From positions 8,925,367-8,989,366 of the forward strand of contig NC_081339.1 in the NCBI RefSeq assembly GCF_022539665.2: a DNA stretch of 64,000 nucleotides. The letters run 5' to 3'. Each line of letters opens with the position of its first letter. Position 1 is the first letter of the stretch. The position numbers were made by a program, and so were the translations under genes. The stretch is from Daphnia carinata (Eukaryota > Arthropoda > Branchiopoda > Diplostraca > Daphniidae). Positions 11,203 to 22,432 of this stretch are shown here, piece by piece. The notes below the pieces were generated by a model. The model saw only the letters and a list, made by a program, of their open reading frames with translations. It did not search any database and had not been told where the DNA came from.

Positions 11203-12673
11203 ATGGAACCTGAGGCGGCGGTGCGTGTGGGCACGAGTCCTGAGAGATCGCTGAAAAGCGACACTGCGGCAGTGGCTAGACAACCCGAGACGAAAGGCGC
11301 AAGGGGAAAGGCGAAACGCCGACCACTGGAAGTGATAGAGGAAGATTGCAGCGAAAACCTACAAGTGGAGGTGGAACCAAAGGCTGGGGTTCAGGAGGAC
11401 GTAGCAGCGCAACCTGGTCGTCTGGTCCGACAAAGACGGGCACCAGGGTGGATGAAGAACATGCTGTTCTTGTCGGTAATCTGCGCTATTGGACAAAGTC
11501 AAACGCACAAAATGAGAGCCCAATTCGTGATGACCGAAGGAGCCGTTTTTCAACCAGAGGGAACCCTAGCGTTAGGCGATTCTGAATGGATCGTCATTTA
11601 CGATGTGCCAACCAAACGGGGAGCAGGTGATTAAGCGTGTCACCAACTGGGTGGACGAAATGCTGCGTGCGTTTGACAAAGTCGCTACGGGAAATTTCCT
11701 AATGGAAGTGAAGCCATTCTTGGAGGGACCTGCGTTCGACTTGGTGGAAATCAAGTCTAGAGCTGAGCGTCGGCGGCAGGATTTCAGGGAGCTAGAGAGC
11801 CCTGAAGGGCGATGGAACCCGGCGGAGGCGCGGAATGTTCGACGCTGGAGGTAAGTTACTTAGCTGGTTATTTGGGACCGTTACCACCCAGGAGCTAGAG
11901 TCGGTGCATTGAAGGCTCGAATCTTTTGACAAGAAGGGCCTAGAAGTAGTGCATCTTGTTCAGGAACAAGCAACACTCCTGAATGTCACGCTGGGGCACC
12001 TGGCGGAACATGAAGCAGAAATTGACAGCTTGATGGCGGCGTCGGGACAGATGCGCCGCGAACAAGCTCAGCTGAGAAAGGCCTTCAACGAGAGCTGGAC
12101 ACACCTGGCGAGAGAGTTGCTTTATCTCCAAAAAGTGGCGAGATCAATCGAGAAAGCTAATTGCGCACTGGACTGGACGGCGGAGGTCCGGCACGGCTGG
12201 CAGACTGGGCTGGCTGACACCGCAATAGGGAAGCTGTCACCTCTGATTTGCCCCCCCGAATGTACTGACTCAAGCGTACGTTCGACAGGCGTTACCACAA
12301 AGATGGGGACTGACACCGGCGCTTCAAGGGGGTAATGGCTGGAGGGCCTACCAAGAAGCTAGGGTGGAGGCGGTACTTGCAAACGGCAGCATTCGGTTGT
12401 TCATTCATTTACCAGCATTCGAATTTAATACGCTTTGCAGATTTACAGCGTTTTTCCGATGCCAGTAGCCACCAGCAAGGGGGAATCGGTTTCCCACTCT
12501 TACGCTGGATTGGCTCCGTATCTGGGAGTGTCGCCGGATCGCCAACTGTTTGTAGAGTTCAATGCTTACGAAGCACGAAAATGCGCACCGTTCATGGGCA
12601 GTGTATACCCGTTCTTGAAGCCCATTGACAGAAAAGGTAGAATGAAGAGCTGCACGGCGGCCGTGTTTCTGTA
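11203..12673 (+). pseudogene. Decayed env-like gene of an LTR retroelement
   Basis: Three to four plus-strand frames (11203-11634, about 11603-11925, 11949-12335 and 12435-12674) read in order like pieces of an envelope/fusion-type protein of the kind carried by some arthropod LTR elements. The pieces are a basic N-terminal part, a fusion-region-like stretch near 11850-11900 (WLFGT), a long helical segment with a GKLSP-like motif near 12220-12240, and a Cys-containing C-terminal part. The frames are interrupted by stops (for example in the stretch before 11949) and by frame changes, so no intact product is made. GC content is higher than in the flanks, as expected for an inserted element. Assignment rests on overall pattern and is moderately secure; the exact clade is unknown. 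Confidence 0.5.
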
Positions 12674-13436
12674 GGAGCAGGGAGCCATTCAAAAGAACTG
12701 TGGTTTGGATAGTAAAAAGTGGGCATAAAACTGCCTAAGCTCCCAAAGCTTAAATTTTTTTTTAAGAAGGGAATTCCTGAAAATCAAGTTAGAGCATATA
12801 AATACCCGGCATAGATCTATTCTATGTCGGAGGACGAAAGTGGGTCTACGCGGGGAAAGACAATGTGACAATAATGCTCCATTGCCCGGGAAGACGGATC
12901 GGTGGAATAGGTTTGCCGCAAGTTCTTCCGGCAGCCGAGGTGATTAAAATCCCAAGGCTTTGTTCGGCAACCTCAGATGACTGGGTTCTGCAAGCGAGTT
13001 TTCGATAGATGCTGCCAATGATTGTCACAAGTGTCATTTAAGAAGAAGCGACCGGGATGCTGAGCAGCTTGCTGGTGCCGGTGATGGAACATCCACAGCC
13101 AGTGGTAATGGTGCGACGAATATTTGGTTACCGTTTAGCCCACCTTTTCTTCCCGTTTTCCCGCACTCTTATGTAATAGTGGAAGGATCGTCTGCAACGC
13201 TTTCGTCAGTCAGTAAAAATTAATCACAGCTAAAAGGTCACCGTTAATTCTGAGAAACATAAGTCTCGTTGTTGTATCCTCTAAAGTAGCTCTGTCTGTC
13301 GTCACTACGTGAGACAGAGAGTCTAGTAACATGGGGAATAAACCGTATCGGATTGGTAAAATAAATTAAGACATTGTACTACCGACCAACAATAATTGCA
13401 CAAAGATTACTGAGTTATCAGATAAAGAGCCCAATA
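12674..13436. other. Probable retroelement non-coding remnant
   Basis: No domain-bearing frame. An AATAAA lies near 13336, followed by AT-rich sequence up to a short membrane frame, which would fit an LTR or its edge. No second LTR copy was found in the window, so this is not called as an LTR. Confidence 0.35.
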
Positions 13437-13709
13437 ATGGAGGATTCTAGTTCGCATCTAAAAGCGGTCGAAGGCCTATGCCGACAATGGGAAGAAAAGG
13501 AGAACGTCAAGCGGTACCCATTTGAGTGGGTTATTGGATTTCTGTTTCCAGTGCCTCTTATTGTGTATCTGATGATTGAACATCGGAGGTTGAGGAACCA
13601 CGTCGATGTCCTGTTAATGGCTCGTGTCGCTGAAGTGCGAGAGCCCAAAAACGGGGACAAATCCGATTCCAGCACGGTGGCGGGAACCTCGTCACCGAAC
13701 ATGGAATAG
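13437..13709 (+). CDS. Small membrane frame inside transposon debris
   Basis: An ATG at 13437 opens 90 codons: a charged N-terminal part, one hydrophobic segment (about residues 24-40, FEWVIGFLFPVPLIVYLMI), then a basic and polar tail. It lies between the env-like remnant and the DIRS-like fragment. It could be the membrane tail of the env-like gene, an accessory retroelement frame, or chance. I do not recognise it. Confidence 0.3.
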   Translation: MEDSSSHLKAVEGLCRQWEEKENVKRYPFEWVIGFLFPVPLIVYLMIEHRRLRNHVDVLLMARVAEVREPKNGDKSDSSTVAGTSSPNME

Positions 13710-13718
13710 CCTTAGTAA

Positions 13719-14108
13719 ATGAAGGCACTTTGGCCAGCTGAATGTTGGCCAGCGTTTGTAGGCCAAAGAAAATTCTTGCAATTCTTTTGGAAAGACATGC
13801 TCTACGAATTTGTAGTCCTTCCTTTCGGTTTGAGCTCCGCACCTTGGGGCATTCACAAAACTTTTAAGAGTAGTGGTTGCATACCTCAGAAAGAATGGGC
13901 TTCGTTTGGTCATTTATCTCGACGACATACTAAAGCGTCAATTCCCGGCAAGCAGCAGAATCAGCGGTTCACAGGAAGAGGTCAACACTAGAAATACTAG
14001 GGTCTATTATCAGCACAGAAAAATCGATAGAAAGCCCATCACAAACCATAGAATGCTTAGGCTTATCCATCAATATGGTTACCATGAAGTTCACCCTATA
14101 TATACCAT
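13719..14108 (+). mobile_element. DIRS-like reverse transcriptase fragment
   Basis: Plus-strand frames carry reverse-transcriptase motifs in order: a YEFVVLPFGLSSAP segment near 13800-13850 and, after a frame change near 13870, LRLVIYLDDIL near 13900-13935 with the catalytic YLDD box. Further downstream an IECLGLSINMV-like stretch follows. The LPFGLxSAP and YLDD combination is typical of DIRS-type elements. At least two frame changes show the copy is dead. Its downstream edge abuts ankyrin-repeat sequence at about 14109. Confidence 0.7.
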
Positions 14109-14218
14109 GAGTTTAATCGCAACGATACGGTGTGGGCTTGAATTGTTAGACCACAAAAAATTAAGCGCATTGGATACAGCGTCGGTATTTGTGTTTTTTT
14201 CGATGACGAGTTCGATCA
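14109..14218 (-). pseudogene. Out-of-frame last ankyrin unit
   Basis: This stretch is still recognisable as one more 111-base unit of the ankyrin array but is read in the wrong frame. Relative to its sister units, eight bases (CAGTTTAA or equivalent) are missing at about 14213-14216, where GATCAA joins directly to TCGCAAC. Translation therefore ends early at 14161. The unit stops abruptly at the DIRS-like fragment. Confidence 0.75.
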
Positions 14219-17200
14219 ATCGCAACAATTAAGTGTGGGTTTGAATTGTTAGAACTCAAAAACTGAATCGCACTGTATCCAGCGTTGGTTTTTGTGTTTT
14301 TGTCGATGCCGAGTTCGATCAAGAGTTTAATGGCATCGATTAAGTGTGGGCTTGAATTGTATCGACACAAAAGATGAAGCGCATTGTATCCAGCGTTGGT
14401 TCTTGCGTTTTTGTCGATGCCGAGCTCGATCAAGAGTTCAATCACATCGATTAAGTGTGAGCCTGAATTGTTCGAACACAAAAAATGAAGCGCATTAGAT
14501 CCGTCGTTGGTTTTTGAATCCTTGTCGATGCCGAGTTCGATCAACAGTTTAATCGCAACGATTAGGTGTGGGCATGAATTGTTAGAACACAAAAAATGAA
14601 GCGCATTGGATCCAGCGTTGGTTTTTGCTTTTCTGTAGATGCCGAGATCGATCAAGAGTTCAATCGCATCGATTAAGTGTGGGCTTGAACTGTATCGACA
14701 CAAAAGATGAAGCGCATTGTATCCAGCGTTGTTTTTTACGTTTTTGTCGACGCCGAGTTCGATCAAGAGTTTAATCGCATCGATTAAGTATGGGCTTGAA
14801 TTGTTAGAACATAAAAAATGAAGCGCATTGGATCCAGCGTTGGTTTTTGAATCCTTGTCGATGCCGAGTGCAATCAAGAGTTCAATCGCATCGATTAAGT
14901 GTGGGCTTGAATTGTATCGACATAAAAGATGAAGCGCATTGGACCCATCGATGATTTTTGCGTCCTTGTCGATGCCGAGTTCGATCAAGACTTTAATCGC
15001 ATCGACTGAGTGTGGGCTTGAATTGTTAGAACACAACAAATGAACCGCATTCCATCCATTGTCGTCCTTTGCGTCCTTGTCGTTGCCGAGTTCGAACAAG
15101 AGTTTAATCGCATCGGTTAAGTATGGGCTTGAATTGTTAGAACACAAAAAATGAAGCGCATTCCATCCATCGTCGTCCTTTGCGTCTATTTCGTTGCCGA
15201 TTTCGATCAAGAGTTTAATTGCATCGATTAAGTGTGGGCTTGAGTTGTATCGACACAAAATATGAAGCGCATTAGATCCACTGTTGATTTTTGCATCCTT
15301 GTCGATGCCGATTTCAATCAAGAGTTTAATCGCATCGGTAAAGTATGGGCTTGAATTGTTAGAACACAAAAAATGAAGCGCATTCCATCCATCGTCGTCC
15401 TTTGCGTCCTTTTCGTTGCCGATTCCGATCAAGAGTTTAATCGCATCGTTTAAGTGTGGGCTTGAGTTGTATCGACACAAAAGATGAAGTGCATTAGATC
15501 CATTGTTGATTTTTGCGTCCTTGTCGATGCCGATTTCAATCAAGAGTTTAATCGCATCGATTAAGAGTGGGCTTGAATTGTATCGACACAAAAGGTGAAG
15601 CGCATTGGATCCATTGTTGATTTTTGCGTCCTTATCGACGTCGAGTTCGATCAAGAGTTTAATCGCATCGATTAAGTGTGGGCTTGAATTGTTAGAACAC
15701 AAAAAATGAAGTGCATTCCATCCATTGTTGGTTTTTGCGTTTTTGTTGATGCCAAGTTCGATCAAGAGTTCTATCGCATCGATTAGGTTTGGGTTTAAAT
15801 TGTTAGAACACAAAAAATGAAGCGCATTGGATTCATCGTTGGTTTTTGCGTCCTTGTCGATGCCGAGTTCGATCAAGAATTTAATCGCATCAATTATGTG
15901 TGGGGTTGAATTGTTAGAACACAAGAAATGAAGCGCATTCCATCCATCGTTGGTCTTTGCGTTTTTGTTGATGCCAAGTTCGATCAAGAGTTTAATCGCA
16001 TCAATTATGTGTGGGGTTGAATTGTTAGAACACAAAAAATGAAGCGCATTGGATTCACTGTTGGTTTTTGTATCCTTGTCGATGCCGAGTTCGATCAAGA
16101 TTTTAATCGCATCGATTACGTGTGGGCTTGAATTGTTAGAACACAGAAAATGAAGAGCATTCCATCCATCGTTGGTTTTTGCGTTTTCGTCGATGCCGAG
16201 TTCAGTCAAGAGTTTAATCAAATCGATTAAATGTGGGCTTGAATTGTTAGAACACAGAAAATGAAGAGCATTCCATCCATCGTTGGTTTTTGCGTTTTCG
16301 TCGATGCCGAGTTCAGTCAAGAGTTTAATCAAATCGATTAAGTTTGGACTTGAAGTATTTTGACACAAAAGATGAAGTAAATTCCTTCCATTGTTACCCA
16401 TTTTGTTGAAGTCGATGCCAAATTGCATTAATGATTCGATTTTATTCCTAAAATCTGTTGTTGGAAATTCACTGAGCCGATGGAGGTTTTCTTGTTCTTC
16501 GATAAGCTAAATGGAAAATTCTTGTTAGAGGACTCCAATTTCAATGACGAAGAAGGTATTAAACTTGTGTGACTTCATTAGGCCTACTTTGATTTTTATT
16601 GATTGAAGTTGATTAACTACTTCATCGGCTGTAATTCTTTCTTCGGGTATCGTGATCAGCATTTGTTCTATCAATTTACGTGCTAAATGCTTCTCGTGTA
16701 TCTCTATTAAAAATTTTTTTTAACATTTACTTATCATGCTTATGTTATGTATGAACTTTCCTCAAGAGGTAACTTACTACTCATTTTAACAAAATTGTTT
16801 TCCTTGATGCTCGTCAAAATTTCTAATTCATTTCCTCCGTAGATATGTCTTCCTTTCAAGAGAATATAACCGAACACGAGACCTTCTGCGTATACGTCGC
16901 TTTTGATGGAGCCTCTATTTACTTCATTGCTTTGGTTTTTCTCCAAAATTTCCAACATTTCGGGAGAGAACCAACGTTGAGTCCCCCTTATTCCACTCAT
17001 TGTGAATGTTCCTCGTTCATTCACTGCTCGTGACAATCCAAAATCAGCCCACTTGATCGTTATCTCTTTACTTTGGTTAGTACGTTTCACAGAAATTAGA
17101 ATATTTTCAGGCTTGATGTCACGATGGATTACATTCTGTGAATGAATGTATTTGAGACCAGTGGCTAATTGGGAGAAAACCTCGAAATCATTTGGTAACG

Positions 17201-17603
17201 CAGTTTCTTTATATTTCCGAGGATCGTTCTCATTTAGGAATACCTGATCCAATGATGCGTCGCACAATTCCAAAGCAAAGTAACTAAATCGCAGAAACCA
17301 TATGGAAATCTCGTTTTAATTCAAAGTTATCGCGTAATAATCTTACTTGAAGTCTACATCGTTTGCGAAGTGGACAAATTTTACTATATTGGGATGGTCC
17401 AACTGCTGCAGAATTTTTAACTCGTTGTCAACTTCTTTCGGATTGCTTTGTCCTTCGTCGCTTCCACTCTTCCGAACTCGTTTGACTGCTACACGTCGAC
17501 CTTTATATGTACCACGATACACATAACCAAATTGACCATTCCATAGGAAATCCTTGCGATAGAATTGGATGCCATCTACATTTACTACAGGAATCGTTGA
17601 CAT
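14161..17603 (-). CDS. Protein kinase fused to an ankyrin-like repeat array
   Basis: Four exons on the minus strand, 17603-17347, 17283-16778, 16703-16588 and 16506-14161, join in phase to 1074 residues. The start is the ATG at 17603. The kinase occupies about residues 1-290: glycine loop NGQFGYV (22-28), VAVK lysine 41, HRD 139-141 with KPEN, DFG 166-168, SPE near 190 and SDVYAEGLVFGYIL. All catalytic residues are present. The HRDIKPENILIS, SDVYA..GLVFGYIL and ARKLIEQML stretches resemble the IRE1/RNase L kinase group, by eye only. From about residue 343 come 19 complete repeats of 37 residues with the core GxNALHxLC, longer than the canonical 33-residue ankyrin unit. The nucleotide period is 111. 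The order is kinase first and repeats last, the reverse of RNase L, and no KEN nuclease domain is seen. The C-terminus is truncated by an 8-base deletion and by the DIRS-like fragment, so this copy may be recently damaged. Role unknown; probably a cytosolic signalling kinase. Confidence 0.82.
14219..16362 (-). repeat. Tandem 111-base coding repeats
   Basis: Nineteen intact units of 111 bases plus a partial one encode the ankyrin-like array. The two most N-terminal units (about 16127-16350) are almost identical at base level. In the middle, units alternate between types ending LCS and LCR and beginning NNSS and YNSS, which suggests duplication of two-unit (222-base) blocks. Confidence 0.85.
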
Positions 17604-19172
17604 TTTTAGACTTAACTGCACCCGAGACTAGCCAGACAAGAGTTTGTGCGAGCAGCTGTTGGAAAATACCGTTTGGCACTGAACAACCCTCACTTGCAAC
17701 CCGAAACTGCTTTCAGTTTATCAGTCAGTTTATCTGGCTATCAAGCATAAGTGCATAAGTGTAGGGGAGGTAGGGTGTGGTTGGAACAAAAAACTCATTT
17801 TTGTTTCCCCCGATTACAAAAATCGCCTAATTAAGCTAAAAAAATATATAGATTTGTATCCAGTTATACAACCAGCAACACAAAAATATTTTTTTGGAGG
17901 GGGGGATTCGTCAAAGGTGAACATCTCTTAGGGGTAAAAAAACTGGAGGTACCTCTAGATGTTTCAATTGCCAATCCTTCTCAGCAATTGAAACACGGCT
18001 TGAAACGTGGGTTTTTCCATAAGTGCTCGCGTATTTATCGAGGAGCTCCTGTTTTTATAAAGAAACTAAAATGACGATATCTCAGAATCTGGGACACATA
18101 TTTCGATGAAATTTTTACTAGAATATAAAAAACTTTATTCTACATTTTTAAAGAGCTCGAGATTTTTTAAGATTTTGCGTCGAATTAGTAATTCGCTCTG
18201 TCAGTCTTTCCAATAATTTCTTTTAATGTTTTCTGCATACAAAACATTTTATCATAGAGTTTTACTAATTGCGCTTTGCACTGTTCGGTTTCGACATTTA
18301 TACCTTATCCTATTATTTTCTCATTATCTTTCCTGAAGCTTTTCCACCTTCTTTTCTTTTTATATACCGTAAATATGCTATTAATATCGACTACGTCATT
18401 TCTATGATAAACGTAGTATATTTATTAAATTATACTTATTGGCACTGTTGGCGACACCATTTGGAAGGTAAGACAACAAACAATTTAATTCGACTGTTTT
18501 AGGTGAATCCGTTTAAAATACGTGTACTTGAAGCCGCGTACGAATTGCACAGTCGGCTTGGCACAAGTCAACCTCAGTTCGCTGTCCCTTTCATGCGGTA
18601 CAAATAAAACTAACACTGATTACTTTAGTCGCAGCTGTTGAAGGCTGAGGACAAAAAGCGCGGCCAGATTAATGAAAGATGCCTTTCAAGGCGAGGCACC
18701 GCTGAAGTCGCTAATAATGTAGCTCTTTATGCCATTTTCCAATCATTTTTATTCTAAAAAATGTCAAATAGCAGTACTGCAATGACAAAAGTTTAATTAC
18801 TTGGATCGCATCTTTACTCCTTACTTTGTAGTTTCTAGTATAAATGGAAGAGAATCGTTATCATCTCGCCTTAACGACGTAGTGTTACGCAAACTCGCTG
18901 ATTGTGCTGCAGTGCAAGTGGTGCAACAGGTACACTTATCAGCCGAGCAACTGGCAGTAAACACATTTATTGAATCTAATCAAACATCGCGTTTACGTCA
19001 ACCTATCTGATGTAGCTACAGAATATATAGAACGTAATCTTGTATTTCGTTTGTCTTTTGCTACGATGCAAACTGTCTCTACAACTGGCAAATCTTACTC
19101 TAACCTTTAGCATCCAAAACTATGTGGAAAACAAAAATCGTTATAGGCTAGATACGTGAAAGGATGAACAGT
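17604..19172. other. Intergenic with a hairpin, no gene recognised
   Basis: This region lies upstream of the kinase gene and downstream of the kinase-like pseudogene. A perfect 11-base inverted repeat (GTTTCAATTGC, 17961-17971, and its complement, 17984-17994) has a 12-base loop. The first 150 bases should hold the kinase promoter; a TCAGT initiator on the minus strand lies near 17675-17680, without a convincing TATA box. The remainder is AT-rich and no frame has domain support. Confidence 0.45.
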
Positions 19173-19963
19173 TTAATCAACTACAGTTTCAGAGTAATTT
19201 AAGGCCATGGCCTCCAGGATCAGTTTAAGAATTCGAATGGACAGAGCCGGACTCAGTAGGCCTACATACGTCGCCATCATGTTCTTGTAAGTTTCTTCCA
19301 TTTCGAGGCTCATTCCACTTTCGCCCTTAACTGGTTCCACATCCGTTTCTTCGTTCACTAAAAGGCCAACAAAACATTGCAGAAGATTAAAGAGCCCTGA
19401 TACCCAAACGCAAATCAACTTTCACCTGGTTTTGGCTCTTTTAGTTGTTCGTCTGCATCCAAATCTTGTAAAACGGTCACAACCGTCTTATTCTGGGTCA
19501 TGGAAACGATCATGGCGCCTATCAAGATCCACATTAATGGCCTTTTCTTGTAATCCCTAAAAAGTGTTGCCAGGTGTGGTTGTCCAACGAAATGTCGAGC
19601 AACCTCAGATCAGTCGTCAACGTATCAAATAATAACGAAGCAAGACGAGCATGTATCGCTCTCCCAACTCTGGCATTGTACTCGTGTACATAAAGTAAAG
19701 GACGTCGCTGAGTGGGTGGCCGACCCTGTATAGTTGAAAATTGAGCAATCTCAATGAAACACGAATGTCTGCTGGTGCAGTCTTGTCATTTGTCCCATCT
19801 TCCTTTTCGATGTGGTACGTTTGCTCTTCGTATTTAAAGAGCATATTGTTATTCCAAAAATCCCCGTGCAGAATGCAATCCAGGAGACCACGGCTCTCCA
19901 GATTGTCGACTAAAACGGTGTCCGGCATTTGTTGCTGTATGTTTGTTAACCATTCAACTATGC
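19173..19963 (-). pseudogene. Ecdysteroid-kinase-like (CHK) C-terminal part, broken
   Basis: The exon starting at 19963 after a TACTAG acceptor carries the kinase catalytic motif HGDFWNNNMLF and, further on, LLNFQLYRVGHPLSDVLYFMYTST, both characteristic of the EcKinase/CHK-like family (PF02958) that phosphorylates small molecules such as ecdysteroids. The frame then breaks: near 19620-19635 a T run is one base short of the length expected to keep frame, and a second frame change is needed before about 19545. A donor at 19425 and an acceptor at 19358 join to a final exon 19357-19173 ending in TAA. With two frame breaks and the N-terminal exon far away at 23188-23365, this is most likely a pseudogene. 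Confidence 0.65.
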
Positions 19964-20136
19964 CTAGTAATGATTGTTAATAAATAAATTTGAACGAAGA
20001 ATGTAAAGCTGTTGAAGGCGATAGTGCCCATTAGGGATAACAAGAATACTTCACAGCATACCCACATCAGGTCTGTCTATTTCTTTGGCGAAATTGCACT
20101 GTTAATTTCGGGTTTACGCCTTTCGTCGGTTAGGGG

Positions 20137-20600
20137 CAGAGCTGCCGTAATCGCGATTGAAAATTAATCGCGATTGCGATTTCGATTAAAATTTTAATGG
20201 GCGGTCAAATTATTTTAAAATAATCGCAATCGGCGATTAAAGTGGAAAAAATTAATTTTTAATCACGATTATTTTTCGATTATTTAGCGACATCTATGAA
20301 CGGTAGAGGAAACTATATGAAAGTCTACTCATATCTTTGTCATTTTTGTAGCAGACGCTTTTTTTGAAATGTTCACTTTTTCAATTTTTTTCAATTTAAA
20401 CAGTGGCAAGCTATTTTCTTACTGCTAGATGGCGCTCAAAAATAATCGGAAAAACAATCGCTAAGAAATTTAATCGCCGATCAAATTTTTTCAACAGACG
20501 AATGATCGCCGATCATTCGTCGGTTATCGATTATCTATCTGTTATTCGATTATCGACGGCTACCGATAATCGCTCAAGAAATAATCGGACGGCAAGTCTG
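20137..20600. mobile_element. hAT-type MITE, copy 2
   Basis: This 464-base element starts CAGAGCTGCCGTAATCGCGATT and ends as the inverse of CAGACTTGCCGTCCGATTAT. It is flanked by the perfect 8-base duplication GTTAGGGG at 20129-20136 and 20601-20608. It shares termini, subterminal CATCTA/TAGATGGCGC motifs and the (G/A)ATCG-rich interior with the element at 1378-1804, but is more diverged inside. Non-coding. It sits inside the remains of the ecdysteroid-kinase-like gene. Confidence 0.88.
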
Positions 20601-20608
20601 GTTAGGGG

Positions 20609-22432
20609 TAACTAGTATCGAGCGGAGTTTGCGATATTCGCTAAGGTAATCTCTGGTTAACGCTCTTCGTTCGTTAAAAACCAACGAAAAACGTTACCGC
20701 GAGTGATTTCCGCAAAGGTGCATTTGGTTAATGGTTTTCGTAGGTTTTTGTGTGTGAAATACGGCATATGTAACCGATTTCCGCATTATACTCCTACAGT
20801 CCTACATGGGCAAAGAAGACTAAACAGCATCTTTTATCGTTTTGTCAAAAACGCTCATTCTATTAGTATTTCATACTAAGCAGGTAAACAGCAATATTAA
20901 ATAAATTTCAGATAAAAAAGAATTTCGTCCTTTAAATAGTTGACAATAGGACAAAGAAATTATTTTTTTATTATAGCATTTTTATTTATCATTGCTGATT
21001 TTATGAACCAATTACGTATTACCAACAAAATGAACAAATTATAGTTTTAGGTTATAGGGAAGAAGAATTTTTATTGATGTTCACAACTTAAATGTTGTAG
21101 TTAATATCGTGTAATTCCAGTACCAAAAAGAAAAGGAAGTTAAAAATTTTTTATCAAGAATAGAAATTTTATGACAGTGACTGGACTTGAAACCAATACC
21201 TTTGTGATTGGAATCTGATATCGTACCAATCTGGCACGTATCAATATAAATCATGTATATTTCAACCAAAATCAATTGTAAGCTAAAATTTGTGTTTCAA
21301 ATTTGGTTTTGTTGGTTATTTAGACCACATAAAGGGCCATGTCATCCAAAAAGCCTCCTTAAAAATAATTAAGTTAAGTTTCTTAAAAGAAACGTAGAAT
21401 ACCTTTATCTTAAATATATATTTACCTTACATATTACCTAACCAATTTAGTTCGTTATAAAATCTGCTCGATATAAAATATAATCGTTAGATATAATTCA
21501 GAACAATGAATAAGTATTGTCTGCTAATTCCAACCCTACTCATTACGCTCTTACCCCGTCCCATCGTCTTTGAAATTTACAGATGTCAAATAGGAAATCT
21601 CACAATTTTTACATTTGCAGGAAATATAAATTTTGTGCAATGCAATTAAAAAATAATGCAATCATAGATATCCCGCAAAGCAACTCAAAGCCTTTATTAG
21701 ACATCCCCAATCCCCCTATTTCCTTCCCCAAAACCTCCAGCTTATTTTGGTCTGCTACAAAGCAGATAAAATTTAAAAAATGGCAATTACGCGAATTTCG
21801 CAAATTGGCAACGTTAAAGCAAAGCGTCACCCTTTGTTGTTTGTTCTCGGTCTTTCTTGTCGTTTAGTTAAGTCGATAACGATCTTTTTGTGCTCTTGTT
21901 TTCGGGATATTTTTTTAGGAATATCTGTGTTGTACTTAATTTTGTAAAAGTAAACTCGAGGTAAGTTAATGTTATATAAATAGAAAATTCATGTAATATT
22001 TTATTTTGAAACGTTATAGGTCCTATTGCGAAAAGTGTACAACGCTTGTCCAGCTGCATCCAGCGAAAACGTTAAGGTACAGCTTTTTCTTAAAGTTTAT
22101 TTCACGTTTGTAAGCAACGTCATTTTTCAAAAACAAGATGGTCAGATGCAGGATGTCATTCCTTGAGAAATTGGCATCATGGGCCATTCTACCTGGAGTG
22201 AAGCATGTTCACGTAAAAAAAAACTACTTGCTATACTGAGAACTCCTGAGTATAGCAAGTATTGATCGGCTATCTGTTATTGTGGAAGTCCATGAAGTGG
22301 CACATAGAACGGCAATGATTTAAACCTCACTTGGGATAATCTACTTCTGGGACAAGGTATTAACCTTCCCTTGTTTTTTTAGTGCATCATATCGCCTAAT
22401 GTTTAATTTCAATATTTATGAAAATATTACAG
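20609..22432. other. AT-rich spacer with a hairpin
   Basis: No coding signal. A perfect 12-base inverted repeat, ACTTGCTATACT at 22226-22237 with its complement at 22249-22260, has an 11-base loop. The segment just after the MITE (20620-20760) contains CGTTA/TAACG-rich, partly inverted sequence resembling the repeat near 23003. The rest is plain AT-rich DNA. Confidence 0.5.

Noticed and set aside
13140-13400. Possible LTR between the env-like and DIRS-like remnants
   Set aside because: No second copy, target duplication or primer-binding site could be shown within the window.
14161-16428. Regular 111-base spacing resembling a repeat/spacer array
   Set aside because: The period is a coding repeat in one open frame with ankyrin-like core residues; there are no unique spacers, and the genome is animal.
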